Source: Gossypium raimondii (lineage: Eukaryota > Streptophyta > Magnoliopsida > Malvales > Malvaceae). From it: DNA of 64,000 nt. Both the position numbers and the translations under genes were made by a program. The DNA is taken from assembly GCF_025698545.1 (NCBI RefSeq), contig NC_068575.1, positions 50,849,980-50,913,979 of the forward strand, in the 5' to 3' direction. This document shows, one piece after another, positions 59,152 through 64,000 of the stretch (positions are counted from its first letter, which is position 1; each line of letters begins with the position of its first letter). The notes under the pieces were generated by a model that worked only from the letters and a program-made list of their open reading frames with translations, made no database searches and had not been told where the DNA came from.

Positions 59152-59429
59152 ATGACAAGTTCTTTTATTTGTTTTGACAACAAGCACATTTCTGCTGCTC
59201 AATCGGTAATGGTAAAGAAAAATTTTAAATTTCATTATTTTCAATTAACTTAATTTTAAAGTTTTAATTTCTTTTATTTTGTTGATATAAATAGGTAGAT
59301 GATCATATTTTGGAGGGGTTCAAAGACAATTTATCAAAGAGCGCACCCAATAAAATTCGTGGTTATTTACAAGATACGATATCCTTACCTGCTTCACGTA
59401 TATTCAGGGACTGTAAATTAAATTCTTAA
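59152..59429 (+). pseudogene. Plant-mobile-domain (PMD) gene 5' fragment
   Basis: The ATG at 59152 opens MTSSFICFDNKHISAAQS. A GT..AG intron (59206-59294) follows, then exon 2 gives DDHILEGFKDNLSKSAPNKI, GYLQDTISLPASRI and FRDCKLNS, then TAA. This matches the N-terminus of PMD proteins, the transposon-derived MAIN-like family often annotated as protein phosphatase 7 long-form homologs. Only about 60 residues remain, where full proteins have several hundred. The splice sites look normal, yet the reading frame stops where the domain should continue (GCKLD.. in relatives). Confidence 0.6.
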
Positions 59430-61457
59430 TGGCATTTCAACTCCTGAAAGTGAATATATAAATGAAAATCACAGACGACGGCTAAAGTTATAAAACTCGA
59501 CTTATATGAGATTATTCATCTTTATATGTATAGTTGACATTTTCAATACATTACCCATTTAAAAGTTATATTTATATTTTATTATTTAACATCTTCATCA
59601 GAAGATCAGACCTTAGCTCCTTTTTTTAGTCTAATTAAAACGTGGATGTTTTCAACTTGCAACTTCACCTAATTAGTCATCTCAATGGTCGAAAAGTTAA
59701 GTTAAAATTAAGGATATATTAAGTATCTAATTTTTAGATTTTACAAATATAATTAAAAGCTTGATAAATATCTTATAGAGATGTACTAAAATAAATATTT
59801 ATAAAAAAAAGACACATAACCATTTTTAAAATTGTTTACTAATATACCAAATATTAACTCATATATTAATAAGAATATATAAATAATTTAATTTTAAAAA
59901 TATTTTATAATCCCTCTTTTAAAAAATCACCTCTAACAAAAACTATCTCAATTGAAAATCGGGTGGTTAAAATGGGACTGGATCTGTATATTAGTTGGCC
60001 GATTAATCTGCCAATACAAATTGATTGAACCGGGAATTGAATTGAATATTTTTTTAATGATTAATAAATATTAAAATAGAGTAGATATTGTTTCTGTCTG
60101 CGAAGAGACATGTTAAACAAAGTCCATTATGTTTGATCTCTTGTTTGGAATTTGCGAATGATAGTTCATCTTAATTTCTGGATTTCAGATAATTAAATTC
60201 AACTTGTCGTTTCTTTTGTCTTATCTGAAAACATCTATAGAAATAATTCAGATTTTATTTGTTTTAAATTCCATGTTGATCTCTTTTAACTTGAACTGCG
60301 ACTTGTATATTTAATTAGCTTATTCTAATTTAATTTTTGTTATTTTTTAAATAAACTGTCTTATTCTTTTACAAAATAAATTACTCAAATCAACCTCTCC
60401 ACTTTGTTATGAGTAAATTAAATATTTATATCAACATTTTTTTAAGACAATCTAAACCTGAAATCCAATGTCAATGCTACCTTAATACTACAAAACTGTG
60501 AAATCTATCAACTCTTACCCTCTTTTTTATATACCATTTACTTAAAATTTTGTAAAATCAATGTCTTTTTTTCTTCTTCTGAATTCAAAGATGTATTCAA
60601 CGTTTCTAATCCACATGATATGACTCAATGGTTGTCTTTTGCTTTTCTTTATCCTTTCACCACACTTGAAGCTTACGTAAGTCTAATTTACATATTTGGA
60701 TAATTGGATTCTCAATCTAAATTTTGTCTTAATTTAAATTTCATTAAATATGATATGGGCATCATTATTACTATAAGAGAGCGTGAGCTGGAGTATTGAA
60801 GTATATTGAAACGCATTATCTTAAGAAAAACTATGAATAATTCCAATTATTACATCAAAAGAACATAACTTATATATACTTATTGATATTTGTTTATCTC
60901 AATACTAGAATTGAGTTTGTGGTTGAGTATGCTGTAGACTTGGTTTAAAATTCTCAAATGAAAATATTTACGACTAGACTTTAGTCTTTCAGCATTTGTT
61001 GTCTTATCTCATTCATGGAATTGTGTTTTTTTTCCCTTCACATATACTATTTACAGGAATTAGTATTATTTTTTTAGTTACAAATTAATTTAACAAATTT
61101 GATCATTTCTATGCGTAGACCTAGTCTGCAATCTTTAAACGATATATATAAATAAAGTGGGTCATACAGGAGGAAGCAGTTAGAATCCTGCCCCGCAGCA
61201 TTCCGCGATAATTGAAGCAGACAATATGAAAGGTGAATTTTATCTACATTTTCCAAAGTTTCAACTTTACAAGAAAAAGGGAAAAAAAACATAAAACCAA
61301 CTAAACAAATAAAATCAGATAAGATGAAACATGAAACAAGATTGGGCACTTCTAAAGTTCACCCTCCATCAACAAAACTTGCGACCTCCCCGGATTCAAT
61401 GAGACCAAGAAAAGAAAAGAAAAGAAAAAGTTAGAGAGAGAGACAGAGAGAGAAATT
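59430..61457. other. AT-rich intergenic DNA
   Basis: No gene recognised. 59960-60060 has GAACCGG-type words like the centre of the fold-back at 25.3 kb. The last 200 bp are probably ERF 3' UTR. Confidence 0.45.
61409..61455. repeat. (AAAAG)n and (GA)n purine tract
   Basis: Purine-only low complexity directly downstream of the ERF stop codon. Confidence 0.85.
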
Positions 61458-62135
61458 CTACCAAGGAACATTAGCCTCCGTTTCACATGAAGTTAGAAGC
61501 TGTTCCAAGTAATCAGCTCCTAAATCCTCCAACACCACTAAATTTTGATGTTGCAATGGCGTTGGGGCCACGTTTTGTTTGGTGTTTTTGTTGCTGGACT
61601 TGGATCTTTTCCTTAAGCAGTGCCTCTTTTTAAGAGCCACAACAGGGGAGCAACCCTCCTCACATCGATACTTGATGTCCTGAAGCGATTCCCTCACCAC
61701 TTCCACCGGGAAATTCAGAGTAGCCAATGACCCTTTCATCGAAAATGCGGCTTGATCGTAGGCTATGGCGGCTGCTTCGGCGCTGTCAAATGTTCCAAGC
61801 CAGACCCTGACGCCATTCCTGGTCGAGTCTCTAATCTCGGCGGCGTATTTCCCCCAGGGCCTCTTCCTCACCCCTCTGTAACTTTTTTCCTTCTTGGGAT
61901 GATTAGCGTCAGAGGTGACCTCTTCCTCCCTCACACTGTTGGTGGAGTTGGACTCTGTGGATTCCTTGGGTCCATCACCCAAAGAATCCATCCAAATCAT
62001 TTCGTCTAAGTCATTGAAGCTGAAAGGAATGGAAATATTGTAGTCAAGAAGAAGGTCGTCCCAGCAACCAAACGATGATGATTCAGGGGAGAAGTCTGGT
62101 GTAGTTGAATTTTGGAATAAAGTGGGTTCTTCCAT
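61458..62135 (-). CDS. AP2/ERF transcription factor, group IX (ERF1-like)
   Basis: An intact single-exon 225-aa frame. One AP2/ERF domain covers about 86-144: [40 protein letters not shown] and LNFP. The Ala and Asp in AAEIRD mark ERF rather than DREB specificity. The acidic N-terminus and C-terminal [12 protein letters not shown] (about 203-214) fit the group IX activators around ERF1B/ERF92. Such factors bind the GCC box (AGCCGCC) in the nucleus and act in ethylene, jasmonate and defence responses. A basic stretch ([11 protein letters not shown], about 169-179) may serve nuclear import. Which paralog it is cannot be decided here. Confidence 0.95.
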   Translation of the reverse strand: MEEPTLFQNSTTPDFSPESSSFGCWDDLLLDYNISIPFSFNDLDEMIWMDSLGDGPKESTESNSTNSVREEEVTSDANHPKKEKSYRGVRKRPWGKYAAEIRDSTRNGVRVWLGTFDSAEAAAIAYDQAAFSMKGSLATLNFPVEVVRESLQDIKYRCEEGCSPVVALKKRHCLRKRSKSSNKNTKQNVAPTPLQHQNLVVLEDLGADYLEQLLTSCETEANVPW

Positions 62136-62250
62136 AACCGCGGGGACTTGGCTTTAGATTTTGGCGATCGAGGTTGTTGTTGTTTTCTCTGTGGGAGGGG
62201 ATGATGAACTGTGTTTTGGTCTCAGCAACATTTGAAGTACCCTTTTGACA

Positions 62251-62259
62251 CTTTATATA
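62251..62259 (-). promoter_or_regulatory. ERF TATA box
   Basis: The minus strand reads TATATAAAG, about 120 bp upstream of the start codon, well placed for a short 5' UTR. Confidence 0.7.
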
Positions 62260-62356
62260 CCAGATAGTAAGGGCAGATTTGAACTAGAATTATTTTTCCT
62301 TCTTAAAGAAAATGGATTAAAATTTGGAGAAGAGATGAAAACGAAGATTAATTACG

Positions 62357-62362
62357 CACGTG
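62357..62362. promoter_or_regulatory. G-box CACGTG
   Basis: Perfect CACGTG about 225 bp upstream of the ERF start, close to a GTGACGTA word (62371). G-boxes bind bHLH/bZIP factors. Confidence 0.5.
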
Positions 62363-62454
62363 AGTCAATAGTGACGTACGGCGGCGGGGTTGCACCCAAA
62401 ATTGCTTAAGATGTGATGGATACTGCAATATCACCACCCTTTGGCTTCTTTCAC

Positions 62455-62462
62455 CCACGTGG
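62455..62462. promoter_or_regulatory. G-box / ABRE-like CCACGTGG
   Basis: Eight-base palindrome CCACGTGG about 320 bp upstream of the ERF start, the core of ABA-response elements; AACGTGGC follows 20 bp on. Confidence 0.5.
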
Positions 62463-63606
62463 CAGAAGCTTTTCGATACAACGTGGCATGGAATTTCCTC
62501 TTTATTAGGAAGCAGCTTTGATAGATGGTGCTGCCTAAAAGGAAGTTTTCATAACCTCAGCAGAATTTTATAAAATGTTTTAGGAATTTTGTAAGTTTAA
62601 TAATTTACTTAGTAGTTTTTTTTTTGTAAATTTATTCAATTTGTTTTCTTATAAAATAAAAAATCACCATTATCCTAATCAAACCAAAATTTATTGTTTA
62701 TTAGATTTGATAAAGACTGGGTGGATTTCAATTGATATTTGGTTTGCTTTCTGAGAAATCAAATTACTGCAGGGTAAGCACATTTTTTAAAAAGATGAGT
62801 CTGAAATGGCAAACCTCCATCCTTATACACACCCACACACTGCCCTGCTTATCCTTGCTTTCCTTTCACATTGTTTTCATGTTAACTGTTTTTCTCACGC
62901 ATGATTAATCACCAAGTAGAACATTTAACTACGCCTTTTCTTGGCACATCACTGGGTCAATGTTGCTCTACTTCAATCACTTCTTTATGCTCCACTTTTA
63001 CAGTATTTAGCCCCATGCACTCAATCAAACGTAATTGGCAATTTCCTATCAACCAAAAGAAATGCCTAATAACTGTTTGGGTTTGGTGGGAATAACAACC
63101 ATGCTAAATAACCCTACACATATTTCACTTCAATAATATACGACCACCCATACATTTATATCTATAATTTTTTTTAAAAGTTGTTTATTACTACAAGTAT
63201 AGTATAAATATATATGTCCAAGCAATTATAAAATAGAATTCAATCAATACAAAACACAATAAATAAAAAATAGGACAAAATCCATCTATACTAAGAACAC
63301 ACCTAAGAGACTTACATGGCACAAATGCTTCGAATTTGAGTGCTTAAGGACCTAGGACCTTAACCTAAACTGATAACATGGTTAACAAAGAGAGGGAGAG
63401 TAGAGAGTACAGCTCCATCTCTAATTTCTATCAACACACATAATTAACACCAACAATGTGCGCATGACCATCACCATGTACTAATACACCAACAAGATTG
63501 AAGTCAGCTTACTAACCTAACAATTAATGTACACAGTTGAAATAGTAGAATCATGAATGAGTTGGGAAGGAAATTGAGGTGAGTTAAAAGCGACAGGAGG
63601 CGTGCT
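62463..63606. other. Intergenic DNA
   Basis: Distal ERF upstream region; no other gene recognised. Confidence 0.45.
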
Positions 63607-63813
63607 TTGGCGTCGCTGCTTAGTTTAGTGAAAGAAATGGTGCAGATTCAGCCCCCATCCATCCATCGTCCCCGTCTTGATAAGCCGTTGAAGGACTTTG
63701 GTATTAAATTGGTTGAATTTAGCAAGTCCTACCAAAATAGGAAACATGGGTGGTCGGTGTACTTTGATTGCGACCTTCCCTCTCTTAGTCCCTTACTTTC
63801 TTGTTTAGTATAA
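63607..63813 (+). other. Unidentified open stretch, possible exon
   Basis: An open frame reads ASLLSLVKEMVQIQPPSIHR, then RLDKPLKDFGIKLVEFSKSY. Its composition is more protein-like than that of neighbouring frames. There is no ATG at the 5' end (TTG), and I recognise no family. It could be an exon of a gene reaching past the window, or chance. Confidence 0.2.
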
Positions 63814-64000
63814 AATTACAATTTACGCTTTTGCTATATGGGTGGATAGTTTCCTTAATTTAAACTTCACCAATTTTTAGCATAAAAATGTGTTAGTCTT
63901 GGCTTCAATATATTTACAGTCTGGTTAATATTATATATTGGATTCAAACTTGAACAACTTTTCCCTCCTTTCCTAATCATTCAAATTTACTTCATATAAA

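Overview
This is nuclear DNA from a dicot plant: very AT-rich, with intron-bearing plant genes, long gene-free stretches and layer upon layer of retrotransposon debris. Plant-specific families (a PHT1 phosphate transporter, an AP2/ERF factor, an ADF6-type actin-depolymerizing factor, a UDP-glycosyltransferase) settle the kingdom. The long non-coding LTRs that start TGTAAYACCC, end TGTTACA and carry ACACGG/CCGTGT arrays resemble, from memory, repeats abundant in Gossypium (cotton) and relatives. That genus guess is inference only.

Layout. 1-392: LTR remnant. 783-5596: a complete but inactivated Ty1/copia element on the minus strand with both LTRs. About 5.8-13.2 kb: several minus-strand LTR-like elements of one superfamily, plus a probable PIF/Harbinger remnant. 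13.2-21.3 kb: a Russian-doll nest. A minus-strand LTR is split by a plus-strand copy of its own family (5-bp target duplication ATGAA), which carries a third element; the whole block sits between two 219-bp direct copies of its host element. 24.8-27.1 kb: two large fold-back (inverted-repeat) elements. 27.5-32.4 kb: more of the same LTR superfamily, with minisatellites. 33.0-33.5 kb: copia-type LTR.

The gene island is 34.5-38.9 kb: an ADF6 ortholog (three exons, plus strand, 146 aa reconstructed) and an intact intronless PHT1 phosphate transporter (minus strand), with a 231-bp solo LTR between them. Beyond it are a threonine aldolase pseudogene fragment (40.5 kb), a third fold-back element (41.5-42.0 kb), a LINE ORF1 scrap (42.3 kb), a nearly full-length but mutated L1-type LINE (44.06-49.7 kb, minus) and a UDP-glycosyltransferase pseudogene (50.9-52.4 kb, minus). 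After a gene-poor stretch with another LTR end (56.6-56.9 kb) and a plant-mobile-domain gene fragment (59.2-59.4 kb), the window closes with an intact group IX ERF transcription factor (61.5-62.1 kb, minus) with TATA box and G-boxes upstream.

Only three genes look functional: ADF6, PHT1 and ERF. They are independent loci (actin turnover, phosphate uptake, stress/ethylene-type transcription) with no sign of joint function. The most unusual signal is structural. Related non-coding LTRs carry, at the same place, different minisatellites built of short dyad-symmetric units, in two cases enclosed by an inverted repeat.
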